Positions 23,585 through 34,978 of a stretch of 64,000 nucleotides of DNA are shown here, in pieces. Numbering within the stretch: the stretch's first letter is position 1; each line of letters starts with the position of its first letter. The notes beneath the pieces were generated by a model. That model searched no databases. It had not been told where the DNA came from and worked only from the letters and a program-made list of their open reading frames with translations. The translations under genes were made by a program, and so were the position numbers. This DNA is from Glebionis coronaria (taxonomy: Eukaryota > Streptophyta > Magnoliopsida > Asterales > Asteraceae), in assembly GCA_025667525.1 (NCBI GenBank), contig JANFOE010002226.1, positions 62,001 to 126,000 on the forward strand, in the 5' to 3' direction.

Positions 23585-24784
23585 GACCTACCACAGTGCT
23601 GTTTAAAGTTAACACTAGAAGGATTTCCACTCATCATTGTGAATACTAGGTAGTATCATTCTGAGTGTTCTAGCAATATCGCAAGGATATAACGTAGGAC
23701 TCTCTTGATCTTCATTCGTGTGTCCTAACGAGATTTGATTGATCTCTTGGCTCCAGACTCGATTTGTGCACTTTTAGTAGTCGGAGGCTGGAGCAGATGC
23801 CACCTATTCAATATTAACTATCTCGGAGTGAGAAAGTCAATAGAAATCGTGCTGATCTCCGTGACAATAAAACAAACTTTTTTTAAGAGAATCCTGAGTT
23901 AGCTGGGGAGGGTTGTGCATTATATCACTGGGTCCATGATGGGTTGTATTCATGATGTGTTGACCCGGTCTCTGCCTTAGTTGTATGGAGGGCTAATTTC
24001 TTTACAACCTTTATCCTTACATTTCTTTTTCATTCTTCAACCCCTTCAATGCTTACCAAGACATCATTAATAGCACCTTGTTGTGATTGTTCCAGTGCTG
24101 TCATCAGTACTTAGTCGACATTTAGCTTCGTTCTCATTCTACTCCATCTTTCCTAAGGACTTCTAATAATCTATTGGATTGTTCCTGGGAAGATCTCTCC
24201 GGTTCTGGTTTGATCATAGGACTTAAACCTAACCACCCTTTTGACACCAATAACGTCGTGAATTAAAGATGTTGTGGGTATTTGATCGTAACCATGAGTG
24301 CTTGAGTCTTTAGATCACATTTTAATCACATTTTCTCCCCTATCTCTAATATATAAATCGTTTGATATTAGAGATACAAAATTTGATTAAAATATATTGT
24401 TAAAATAGTCTTGAAAACTTTCGGGAGAAAGATGTGTCAAACTTAGCATGAATTTTGGAACGCTCCCCCTCAAAAATTGATCCAATGGAATTGTCATTAC
24501 AAGGATATGATCCACATTAAACTCTTGAGGATAGGAGTTGTTGAACACACAATTTTTGAAAGATTTTGAATATCATTGAGAAATTCTTGAAAAAATTGTG
24601 TTCAACGCTTTTTGAAAAATCAATTCTTTTTGGCGAAAAGGTTTTTCTAAAGCATAAATTTGAGTTCGTAGACTTTGAATGTCTTGACGAATCCACTCAA
24701 GTGTAAGAAGATTTAACTTCTTTTGCTAAGGGTAAGGGTACGAAAGCGTACACTCCTCCGTGAATTTAGATCCGGGTTGCAATC
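23585..24784 (-). other. E4 non-coding 3' region, part 2
   Basis: Continues E4 after E5 and aligns with E10 about 60410-62260 (shared blocks such as GGAGGCTGGAG and CACCTTGTTGTGATTGTTC). It holds a stem-loop at 24341-24376 with perfect 12-bp arms (TATCTCTAATAT / ATATTAGAGATA) and a short stem GTACG-aaag-CGTAC at 24738-24751. There is no coding sequence. Its last five bases are the left CAATC duplication of E6. Confidence 0.65.
24780..24784. repeat. E6 target-site duplication, left (CAATC)
   Basis: Identical to 32154-32158; flanks E6 exactly. Confidence 0.92.
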
Positions 24785-27407
24785 TGTGACAACCCTAGGT
24801 TTTGGATTTGTCACTTGGTCTTACTTTTAAGTTATTTTATGTGTGCTTACTTGAATTGTGTGTTTACGTGTTTATTTTGTGTGAACGAGGTTGGTGTGGT
24901 TATCATTTATGTATTGAAATACTCATAAGTAAATCGAGGAACGGTTATTTCATGTTCATGAGCTCACAAGTGGTGACTATGAAATGAAAATGGTGATATT
25001 TTGGTGTTTACGTATACGTATATGTATTATAGAAAATCGTATTTTTTTTTACGATTTACGGTTTAGCATTTAGAGGTCTCGGATGAGGTAATTAGTCATA
25101 TGAATATTTTTCGGGATGGTTTTAAGTCATTTAGACTTAGTTATAAAGTTTATTTCAAAATTTGAGATTTTTATTAAAAGTGTATATTTTACGTCTTTTA
25201 CGGTAAAACGCGTAAATTTGACTAGTTTTACGGTTTTGTGGTTTTGGAAGCTTTAGGAGCTGAAATAAATTAAGGAAAATTAAAGTAATATTAATAACAT
25301 AATATTAAATAATAAAAATAAAAAAAAAACGAATTTAGGGGTGTTTGGGTCGGTTTAGACGCACCAAAGAAGAAAGAAAGAAGGGAAAAGCCCAAAACAA
25401 GCCCAATGGACTTGTAATGGGATTAGGGGGCCTTTAGGACTTAACCAAACCCAACTCATAACCAAAATAATCAGGTTTTTAACCTCCATAACATATCCTA
25501 GCCGAAATTCATCAATGGTGGCCAATTAGGGTTCTTCAAAATTAGGTTTTCTTCATATTCTATTAATTCAAAGGTAAAACCTTCTTAACCCTTTTCATAT
25601 TAGATTTTTTTTAATGTTTCTATGATCTTATGATGGATTAGTTTAGGGTTTAATAAAAAACAGTATATTAATCATATTTTAATGATTAAATAAATTAGGT
25701 CTTGTAATTAGAGGGTTTAGGGTTAATTAATTAGGTTAATTTGTTTAAAACCCGTTTTTAAAAACTAGGCAGAATTTTGAGTCAATTGTTTTGATCATAC
25801 CGGGAGTTCTAGGAACATTCAAGATGCGATCCAAGTATCCCTGAAAAGTTAATTGAAGTGGATTTCTAATGCAAGAAACTAGAACTAAATTGGAGGTCGG
25901 GAAGTGGGTCAAAAACAGGTTACCACAGTCGTAGGTCAAAACAGTTTTGAATTCAGCCTATTTCTTTTTAAGTTTTGGGTTGTTTGGGGTACTTAGGTTT
26001 GCATTGGGATCTTCTCACGAACATGAGAGATGGTTTATATATTTTAATAAGTATCTGCACTTGGGCTAAGGTTGTGGTTTAGGGTAAGACCCCTTAATGG
26101 TAACAAACTTTTAGTACCTTTAAAATCAGAAAATCGGGAATGACAAAAGTAGATATATGTATATCGGGGCCTTAACAGTAGCTTTAAGGTTAGGTCAAGT
26201 GGGAGGTGTTAGCCAACATACGTAAGCGTATGAATATTCCTTTTACAGAAACCATGGGTATGTTTAAAGGGACTTTTGACTTAACATTTTGAGACCTAAA
26301 ATCTGAGACTGTTTTGGGTAAAATATGAACGGGATAGTTATTAAACTTAACCAAGTTAAGGACTTGTTAAGGAAGGGTAATGGGGTGATTAGAGCTTGTC
26401 AATGAGGTAAATATGTGGGAATAGGCTAGATGTCCATCATAGGTTAATGATCCATCTTAGTGATTGGTTCGTGTATTGATTTCGTGTTTTTGGTTTGTTA
26501 GCTTGTTGCTAGTGCGAGGACTTGTGAAGAAGCTATCAGGTGAGTTTCATAGTCCCATGTTTACTTTTGATTTTGACTTCCAGATGGGATGGAAGAGACA
26601 CTGTGTTGAATTATTTTCTAAATAAATGCTGTGAATGTTTTAAGGTTTGAGATGGACTTGTGTGTACATTTATGTGATTAACTGCTATGTGATTCTTGTT
26701 TATGTGTGATCTGGATTGGAAAGGTACATAGTTGTATGGGCGCCTATGGGACCTATGGTTAATGATAAGGCGTGATGCTTTGGAAATTGTGATGGTTGGT
26801 AAGGCGTGATGCCTTGGAAATTGTGATTGTTGGTAAGGCGTGATGCCTTGGAAATTGTGATTGTTGGTAAGGCGTGATGTCTTGGAATTGTAATGATTGA
26901 TTGAACTTGAATGCTAGTTGTTAGTACATGATTGTAGCGCATTGTCCATATGTTTATTGGTTTATGGTATTCACAGCTTATGACTTGTCTTGTGTTGGAG
27001 TCTAAACCTATGACTCCCACCAACTTTATGTTGACGTGTTTTAGTGTCTCTTTCAGGTGATACTATGGTTAAGCATGAGAACATTAGTGGCTAGGATTGG
27101 AGAAGCTTAGGAATGCATATAGAAGGAGAATCCCCGTTTCCTTCTTAGTTTTATTTGTTTGTTCATTTTAATAAGTGATACTGTGGCACACATATGATTG
27201 TTTTGGTATGTTATTTGTTGTCTTGGGTAAGAAGTAGGACTGTTACTTACTTACCTAGACCCCTTGCATTTGTTGAGATATTGTCATGACCTTCGTGTCA
27301 CCATTTTTATGACATTTCTTATATCATATAGTTATCTCTATAGACACGCCATGTTGTGATGATATCCATACGTCGCGCCCCATATTCCGCCATGGTGGGG
27401 TGTGACA
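24785..27407 (+). repeat. E6 5' LTR
   Basis: TG…CA-bounded and followed by the PBS. It contains four 34-bp tandem units at 26764-26898. A small AT-rich block with repeated AATATTAAT lies at about 25280-25325. Confidence 0.93.
26764..26898 (+). repeat. 34-bp tandem repeat, 4 copies, E6 5' LTR
   Basis: The unit has the form GGTAAGGCGTGATGCCTTGG then AAATTGTGATTGTT. The first and last copies are degenerate. Each unit contains a short inverted repeat, AAGGCgtgatGCCTT. The array gives an incidental minus-strand frame of 107 codons. Confidence 0.9.
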
Positions 27408-29493
27408 GAATGGCATCAGAGACAATGGTTATAGAGAATTAGGTTGCCTAGTCATGTAGCCTAGTCTATAGCTTAAGGGTCCCTGCATATAGGCGTCATA
27501 GGAGTATGTGTGCATTTTATATTAATTGATGTGTTTGAATGTTATTTATTGTGATGTTTTGACTAGTATGAATTGAACCATAGTAAGTTCATACTTAGCC
27601 ACATGTTATTTTCTTTTTGGGTTGTGACTAGTGCGGGTTGAAGCATAATCGACCACACTAGTCATTGTCGTATTTTGCTTAAATTGTACATTATAGTACA
27701 TAATTTGGTACATGGTAGTTCAATCTTTTGTTGGGTTATTTTATGTACCTGAGCTACAGTATTTTTCTCTTGATGTTTAAGTCATGTTCCCTAAGAATCG
27801 TGTGGTGGTTCGAGTTACTAGGAGTACATGGGTAGGAAGGATTTTAAGCCGTTTCCACTCTTATGGGCGACATGACTTATAACTGATTTTGTTTCCGTTT
27901 TGGATTTAGCCTATGCTGTTTTAGCTAGACTATGGATTTCTGTATTCCAAGAGTATTACTATGTTATTTTAATACATGGGGTTTTGGATCTTATCTTGTG
28001 TGGTTATGTGCTTGTGAGTTGTTGGATTATGTGTTATGTGTAGTATTAATTTCTTATAAGTGTCATCATAGGAGGGAGTACATTGGTGAAATGGAACATG
28101 TATAATTATGGAGGCCTACATAATTATATATGTGCCACAACACCACTGGACTTTCAAGTATGATTGCATGAAAGAGAGTTAATACATGCTTGTATAGTAT
28201 ATGTTGGATGGATTTGAGTGTAGGTACGCTTATGCCTATGTATGTAAAATTATTTTCTACTTACCGGTTGTATTCTTGGGATGGTTGCTAGCTCGTTTCT
28301 CTTTGAGATGTTCAACTTCTGTAGTAGCGCATTTCTCGGGTCCTCATTTCACGTGTTTGTTTGTACGGTACTTTTGGCGTGAAGGATTTTGAGATGTTGG
28401 AGATTTCTTTTTGGGGTAACGATGTCTTTTGTTTCGAGTTATACATGGTAAAAAATAGAACTTGCAAATTGAAAAAAAAAATATAGTTGTTGGTAGTCGA
28501 TAAAATAAGGAAGTGTCGGGATCATGTTTCAAATAAGGTGTAATATAAATTCTTTAACATATAAGCATGACTCGGTTGTTTTAAAATAGTTTGGTTTTGA
28601 TCACCTAAAGTTATTGTTCTTAAGTTAAAAATTTTGTTCTTATTTAGTGAAATATATTAAAATCATGTAATTAATAGAGTTTTAATTTTCTGGAATTAAA
28701 ATAAATTAGGTTCTAGTTTTGGTAATTAATGGGGGGTTTTAGGGTTTAAAAATCGTTTTTTTTTGGTATAAGTCGGTGTAGGCAGAAACTGTCGCTAAAC
28801 TGTCAAAATATGTCGCTAACTGTCAGAAACTGTCGCTAATGCCTAGGCAGATTTTGAGAAAAATCGTTTTGGTCATAACTTATTCGTTTTTAAAGGTTTT
28901 TGGGTGATTCAAAAGCCTAAAATTATGTACTCGGAACATAATTTTCAAATATTCAGAAAGTTTCGTAATTGGAAGTCAGTAGCTTGGTCGAATTAATTGT
29001 ACAAGTGTTGAGTTCAAAGTTAATTTTCGGACAACATGGTTTAAACTCGTGTTTTGGGTATTTTGCGGTAATGAACACTTGGAGGGTTAACATAGAGATG
29101 AGTTGGGATGGAATGTGAGAGTTCTTTAGACTTTAGAATACGTGGTTATATTTGATGAGTTTTGATTTATGGTATTTATGAGTAAGACTGAAATCGAGGT
29201 GACAGTTTTAAACCCGTCGAGTTATGTGATGGCTCCTAACTTGGTTTCAAGACAGTTCTTGTTTGATGAGTTGCGAGATTTAGTTAGGTTGGTTACATAA
29301 CTTTATGGTTTTAATAGGTTTCCTCGCGGACGGTTAAGGCTCATGTCTTGTTGGTTGAGATTATTTAGTATAAACTGAGTTCACGTTTGAACGTGGAGGT
29401 TTTATCAGGGATATGTATCCTCGTTTGTTTGCTGAGAATAAGTTGGAGTTTGGGAGTAAATCCCGGGACGAGATTTCTATTAGGAGGGAGTGA
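27408..29493 (+). other. E6 non-coding internal region
   Basis: PBS-like sequence at 27411-27423. No frame encodes any retroelement domain. About 28560-29120 resembles E2 LTR sequence around 8735-9290 (shared GTCGCTAA motifs, TCGTTTTGGTCATAACTTAT, and CTTGGTCGAA…TTGTACAAGTG), so a related LTR piece appears to have been captured. The last ~90 bp (GGGACGAGATT…AGGAGGGAGTGA) resemble the region before the 3' LTR of Ty3 elements and hold the polypurine tract at 29482-29490. Confidence 0.75.
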
Positions 29494-32153
29494 TGTGACA
29501 ACCCTAGGTTTTGGATTTGTCACTTGGTCTTACTTTTAAGTTATTTTATGTGTGCTTACTTGAATTGTGTGTTTACGTGTTTATTTTGTGTGAACGAGGT
29601 TGGTGTGGTTATCATTTATGAGTATTGAAGTACTCATAAGTAAATCGAGGAACGGTTATTTCATGTTCATGAGCTCACAAGTGGTGACTATGAAATGAAA
29701 ATGGTGATATTTTGGTGTTTACGTATACGTATATGTATTATAGAAAATCGTATTTTTTTACGATTTACGGTTTAGCATTTAGAGGTCTCGGATGAGGTAA
29801 TTAGTCATATGAATATTTTTCGGGATGGTTTTAAGTCATTTAGGACTTAGTTATAAAGTTTATTTCAAAATTTGAGATTTTTTATTAAAAGTGTATATTT
29901 TACGTCTTTTACGGTAAAACGCGTAAATTTGACTAGTTTTACGGTTTTGTGGTTTTGGAAGCTTTAGGAGCTGAAATAAATTAAGGAAAATTAAAGTAAT
30001 ATTAATAACATAATATTAAATAATAAAAATAAAAAAAACGAATTTAGGGGTTATTGGGTCGGTTTAGACGCACCAAAGAAGAAAGAAAGAAGGGAAAAGC
30101 CCAAAACAGGCCCAATGGACTTGTAATGGAATTAGGGGGCCTTTAGGACTTAACCAAACCCAACTCATAACCATAATAATCAGGTTTTTAACCTCCATAA
30201 CATATCCTAGCCGAAATTCATCAATGGTGGCCAATTAGGGTTCTTCAAAATTAGGTTTTCTTCATCTTCTATTAATTCAAAGGTAAAACCTTCTTAACCC
30301 TTTTCATATTAGATGTTTTTTTAATGTTTCTATGATCTTATGATGGATTAGTTTAGGGTTTAATTAAAAACAGTATATTAATCATATTTTAATGATTAAA
30401 TAAATTAGGGCTTGTAATTAGAGGGGTTAGGGTTAATTAATTAGGTTAATTTGTTTAAAACCCGTTTTTAAAAACTGGGCAGAATTTTGAGTCAATTGTT
30501 TTGATCATATCGGGAGTTCTAGGAACATTCAAGATGCGATCCAAGTATCCCTGAAAAGGTAATCGAACTGGATTTCTATTGCAAGAAACTAGAACTAAAT
30601 TGGAGGTCGGGAAGTGGGTCAAAAACAGGTTACAACAGTCGTAGGTCAAAACAGTTTTGAATTCAGCCTGTTTTCTTTTTAAGTTTTGGGTTGTTTGGGG
30701 TACTTAGGGTTGCATTGGGATCTTCTCACGAACATGAGAGATGGTTTATATATTTTAGTAAGTATCTGCACTTGGGCTAAGGTTGTGGTTTAGGGTAAGA
30801 CCCCTTAATGGTAACAAACGTTTAGTACGTTTAAAATCAGGAAATCTGGAATGACAAAAGTAGATATATGTATATCGGGGCCTTAACAGTAGCTTTAAGG
30901 TTAGGTCAAGTTGGAGGTGTTAGCGAACATACGTAAGGGTATGAATATTCCTTTTATAGAAACCATGGGTATGTTTAAATGGACGTTTGACTTAACGTTT
31001 TGAGACCTAAAATCTGGGACTGTTTTGGGTAAAATATGAACGGGATAGTTATTAAACTTAACCAACTTAAGGACTTGTTAAGGAAGGGTAATGGGGGTGA
31101 TTAGAGCTTGTCAATGAGGTAAATATGTGGGAATAGGCTAGATGTCCATCATAGGTTAATGAGTCATCTTAGTGATTGGTTCGTGTATTGATTTCGTGTT
31201 TTTGGTTTGTTAGCTTGTTGCTAGTGCGAGGACTTGTGAAGAAGCTATCAGGTGAGTTTCATACTCCCATATTTACTTTTGATTTTGACTTCCAGATGGG
31301 ATGGAAGAGACACTGTGTTGAATTATTTTCTAAATAAATGTTGTGAATGTTTTAAGGTTTGAGATGGACTTGTGTGTACATTTATATGATTAACTGCTAT
31401 GTGCTTCTTGTTTATGTGTGATATGGATTGGAAAAGTACATAGGTGTATGGACGCCTATGGGACCTATGGTTAATGATAAGGCGTGATGCCTTGGAAATT
31501 GTGATGGTTGGTAAGGCATGATGCCTTGGAAATTGTGATTGTTGGTAAGGCGTGATGCCTTGGAAATTGTGATTGTTGGTAAGGCGTGATGCCTTGGAAA
31601 TTGTGATTGTTGGTAAGGTGTGATGCCTTGGAATTGTAATGATTGATTGAACTTGAATGCTAGTTGCTAATACATGATTGTAGCGCATTGTCCATATGTT
31701 TATTGGTTTATGGTATTTACACCTTATGACTTGTCTTGTGTTGGAGTCTAAACCTATGACTCTCACCAACTTTATGTTGACGTGTTTTAGTGTCTCTTTC
31801 AGGTGATACTATGGTTAAGCATGAGAACATAAGTGGCTAGGATTGTAGAAGCTTAGGAATGCATATAGAAGGAGAATCCCCGTTTCCTTCTTAGTTTTAT
31901 TTGTTTGTTCATTTTAATAAGTGATACTGTGGCACACATATGATTGTTTTGGTATGTTATTTGTTGTCTTGGGTAAGAAGTAGGACTGTTACTTACTTAC
32001 ATAGACCCCTTGCATTTGTTGAGATATTGTCATGACCTTCGTGTCACCATTTTTATGACATTTCTTATATCATATAGTTATCTCTATAGACACGCCATGT
32101 TGTGATGATATCCATACGTCACGCCCCATATTCCGCCATGATGGGGTGTGACA
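29494..32153 (+). repeat. E6 3' LTR
   Basis: Copy of 24785-27407 with scattered point changes and one extra 34-bp unit. Preceded by a polypurine tract and followed by the CAATC duplication. Confidence 0.93.
31475..31643 (+). repeat. 34-bp tandem repeat, 5 copies, E6 3' LTR
   Basis: Same unit as 26764-26898 but with five copies, which accounts for nearly all of the 37-bp length difference between the two LTRs. Confidence 0.9.
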
Positions 32154-32158
32154 CAATC
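32154..32158. repeat. E6 target-site duplication, right (CAATC)
   Basis: Identical to 24780-24784. Confidence 0.92.
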
Positions 32159-32498
32159 TGAAAGTGATTACAAGCCATTGTGTTGAGCTCAAAACATTGA
32201 ATGTTTTGTGACAAGCTCAACCCAAGATAGATTGCTCTACCCGTTGTTGGAAAAATTGTCCAAAATAGACATTTTCCTTGATTAAAAGTAGAAATGACAT
32301 GTTTTGAAAAATATGTACAACTTTCATTCTAGCTTTATGTACACACCCGTGTCGTTATTGAGCGACATTTCTAGGCACGTCCATATTATCGATACTGAAA
32401 GACATGTCTAGAAGAATCTTTTTGGTATTTTGAAAGATTTTTTAATTTTGTATTTTGATTTTTCATTAATATTTACAAGTAGATGTTTGATAGATGAA
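32159..32498 (-). other. E4 non-coding 3' region, part 3, with stem-loop
   Basis: Lies directly downstream of the E4 pol stop. It contains a stem-loop at 32249-32277 (GGAAAAATTGTC…GACATTTTCC) preceded by CCCGTTGTT, the same flank as hairpin A1 of E10 (62408-62438). The stretch at 32335-32400 aligns with E10 62160-62220 (CCCGTGTC(G/A)TTATTGA…GACATTTCTAGG). Confidence 0.65.
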
Positions 32499-32782
32499 TC
32501 AATCAAGGTTCTTTGCCAGAATCTCCAGTTCTGCTGGAGTCAAACATCTCATACCAATTTGCCTAACAAGATACGCAAACCTCTCTTTCGAAAGAGCTTT
32601 TGTAAACAAGTCAGCTAGTTGGTAATTAGTTCCAACACAGTATAATTCAACGATACCCTTTTCTACTTGTTCCATAATGAAGTGATATCTGACATCAATG
32701 TGCTTCGTACGAGAATGCTGTACCGGATTGCAGGAGATGTCTATGGCAGACTTTGAGTCACAGTACATAGGTACATAGGGAA
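32499..32782 (-). pseudogene. E4 copia RNase H C-terminus (truncated)
   Basis: The minus-strand frame is open from the E7 junction at 32782 to a stop at 32499. It encodes the end of a Ty1/copia polyprotein: D-S-K-S-A-I, then H-(I)-D-V-R-Y-H-F-I, then A-D-L-F-T-K-A-L, followed by R-F-x-x-L-V-R-Q-I-G-M-R. This is the last helix and catalytic Asp region of RNase H1. Everything upstream (gag, protease, integrase, most RT) is cut off by insertion of E7. It marks the 3' end of E4 coding sequence and fixes the E4 orientation. Confidence 0.85.
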
Positions 32783-33081
32783 TGTTGGAAATACGTTTTA
32801 CGTATAAAGAAAGTCTCGGTCACTCCAACAATATAGTTATAGGCTCGTAGTAGTGTTTAAGTTACATTTATGTTAAGCCCGACCCATGAGCATGTTCATG
32901 GGCCAGAGGCCCAAGTCCATTAAGGACTTGGGTATATAAACCTCTTTCCACCATGGAAAAAGGTGTTGGTTGTTTTATTTTCACTAGTAATAAACATTGT
33001 TTTTCTTTCACTTCTCTCGCTTGTTTCTCTCTCTAGAAAAACATCAACCCTCTTGAAATCAAAGATTATCACACTTCTACA
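32783..33081 (+). repeat. E7 5' LTR (299 bp)
   Basis: Begins TGTTGGAAATACG and ends CTTCTACA; the PBS follows after two bases. The first ~50 bp match the E10 LTR. A TATATAAAC motif near 32932-32940 is a likely promoter, with a CT-rich stretch behind it. The inverted repeat ATACGT-tt-ACGTAT lies near its 5' end. Confidence 0.9.
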
Positions 33082-33083
33082 AT

Positions 33084-33096
33084 TGGTATCAAGAGC
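33084..33096 (+). other. E7 primer-binding site
   Basis: TGGTATCAAGAGC is two bases after the LTR. It is an initiator tRNA-Met type site with one extra A. Confidence 0.85.
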
Positions 33097-33967
33097 ATGG
33101 GATGAAATATAGGTTGGTCTTTGTGTTGTTCATGCTTAATCAAGCATAACATGAGTTTTTGATTGTTTTTTACAAAAGCTTCAAATTTTTTTCGTGTTTT
33201 TTAGTGTTCTTAAGTCGTATACCTTCTTTATTCGTGTATTAGTGATATGTGTATCTTAGTTTTGGGTAAAACACAAATCTTTTGGCTCAAAAGTTAAGAA
33301 CTTTCTTGCTTCATCTTTGCGAAATTCACTGCCATTGATTCCATCGGAAAGTACAAGTAAGTACGGTTTGATCGCAATAACCCAAGGGTTTTACTTTGCG
33401 ATAAAAAGGATTCAAACACCTTATTCTGACGATTATTCCGATCGCTCATTGTGATCGAGGATTGCGACGGTTTTTAAGGGTTATTGAGACGTTACTCTGT
33501 CCAAATATTTTTAGCCATATTGCGATCAGGATTCCGATAGTATCACATTACGATACTTATTGCATTCCGACAGATCCTCCATTTCGATAGAAGCACATTC
33601 AGATAGAAGGACTTTCAAATAGAAGGATATTCTGATAGAATCAACATTCCGATACTTGAGACATTCAGATAGAAGGTGTATTCAGACAGAACCCATATTC
33701 CGATACTTAAGTCATTCCGATAGAAAGGGTATTCCGACAGAACCTACATTCCGACACTAGAAACATTCCGATAGAATTGGTTTTTTGGCATAAAAAGTTG
33801 CATAACTTAGAGGATTTTTCTATTGTGCATTAATTTGGTAATTTGGTAATTTTCAAAAACATACACAACAAAAAGATAACAACATCTTTCATTCAACAAT
33901 ACAAAAACACATAACCTTATTTCATTGCTCGATCATTTTTGATAATCTTTATTCAAGGGATCATAAA
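33097..33967 (+). other. E7 leader
   Basis: An untranslated leader between the PBS and gag. The first part is AT-rich. The 33530-33778 part is a degenerate short-period repeat, listed separately. Confidence 0.7.
33530..33778 (+). repeat. degenerate ~17-bp repeat in E7 leader
   Basis: About 15 copies of a unit like CATTCCGATAGAAG, with variants ATTCAGATAGAA, ATTCCGACAGAA and ATTCCGATACTT, spaced about 16-17 bp. It lies at the expected position of an RNA packaging region. Confidence 0.8.
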
Positions 33968-34837
33968 ATGAATTCAAATTCATATATTCCAACAATGACT
34001 TCGCTTACCGACATCTCAATCATTTCGGGTACCGACACTCGCCCATCGTTGCTCATCAAAGATTTATTTGAAGCATGGAAAGGTCGTATGAAAACATACA
34101 TCATGGGCAAACCCACTGGTAGATTTACGCTTCAATCCATTGAAAACGGTCCACTAGATTGGGGAGAAGTTACTGTCAACAATGTGACGCGGACAAGGTT
34201 GTATCATGAGTTAACTGATTCTAACAAAGTCATTGCCGATGTTGATGAAAGGGCCATTCAGACAATACTTCAAGCCCTTCCACCCGATATCTATAGAATG
34301 GTAAGTGAACACACAGTGGCAAAGGATCTTTGGGATCGATTAGCTATTTTGTTACAAGGGACCTCACAAACTAAGCAAGAACGAGAGTGTCAATTGTATG
34401 ACTTGTTTGATAGGTTTACATACATTCCAGGGGAGACTTTTCACGATTACTACTGGCGTTTCACTACTTTGATGAATGATATGAACGTGTATAATCTACG
34501 GATTGCTCAGTTTCAACTAAACACAAAGTTCTTGAATACGCTACCCCAAGAATGGAGCCAATATGTCACCGATGTTAAGATGATTCGAGATTTGCACAAG
34601 TCAAATTTAGATCAACTCTATGCTTTCTTGCAGCAGCATAAGAAGCACGTGATCCAAAAACGCATCTCTCAGGGATCTTATCAAGAACCATTGGCATTGC
34701 TGGCAAATCAACCAACATTGTCATATCACAACTCTCCTTTTGCTTTGGGACACCAATCTTCCTATCAACCATTATATCAAACACCAAGCTTCCCACATTA
34801 TTCGATCTTGCCACAACCGCCCACATCTTATCACTAA
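33968..34837 (+). pseudogene. E7 gag, N-terminal part (289 codons to first stop)
   Basis: Encodes the copia gag core: W-K-G-R-M near residue 35, L-P-P-D-I-Y near 97, A-K-D-L-W-D-R near 111, E-R-E-C-x-L-Y-D-L-F-D-R-F near 130, and Y-Y-W-R-F-T-T-L near 153 (the UBN2-type gag region). It ends at a TAA at 34835-34837, but the same frame continues with gag-like sequence, so this stop is premature. The start is the ATG after the leader, preceded by an A-rich context. In a functional relative this would form the virus-like particle coat. Confidence 0.88.
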
Positions 34838-34978
34838 AAATACAAGCAACCAGAAACATCATCACAAGGAGACTCACATCAATTACCTTATGCTTCACAA
34901 CCGTATTCACCTTATCAACCTCCAACAAACCCTGCTATTACGTATAAACAACTTGAGGCTCCTCAACCCCTTTACTAA

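Larger units (their letters stand above)
24785..32153 (+). mobile_element. E6 non-autonomous long-LTR retrotransposon (LARD-like), 7369 bp
   Basis: Two LTRs (2623 and 2660 bp, TGTGACAACC…GGGTGTGACA) flank a 2.1 kb internal region without gag or pol. A PBS-like TGGCATCAGAGAC follows the left LTR. A purine tract AGGAGGGAG precedes the right LTR. A perfect 5-bp CAATC duplication flanks the whole. Long LTRs plus a short non-coding interior define a LARD-type element, which needs proteins from an autonomous relative (probably Tekay-like, judging from the LTR ends and PBS). It inserted into E4. Confidence 0.93.
13611..32782 (-). mobile_element. E4 Ty1/copia element (3' part), interrupted by E5 and E6
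   Basis: The E4 pieces are 13611-14967, 23580-24784 and 32154-32782; the rest is E5 and E6. On the minus strand the order is RNase H end (32499-32782), a ~2.5 kb non-coding 3' region, a polypurine tract at about 13996-14005 and a 3' LTR at 13611-13995. Continuity across E5 is shown by a ~200-bp repeat unit that is split exactly at the E5 target duplication. Across E6 it is shown by the CAATC duplication and by alignment with E10. The 5' part is cut off by the E7 insertion at 32782/32783. It is closely related to E10 at 59238-64000. Confidence 0.75.

Noticed and set aside
31323..31769. 148-codon minus-strand frame with repeated peptide (and its 107-codon counterpart at 26700-27023)
   Set aside because: It is produced by the 34-bp tandem repeats in the E6 LTRs; its length changes with repeat number and it shows no domain.
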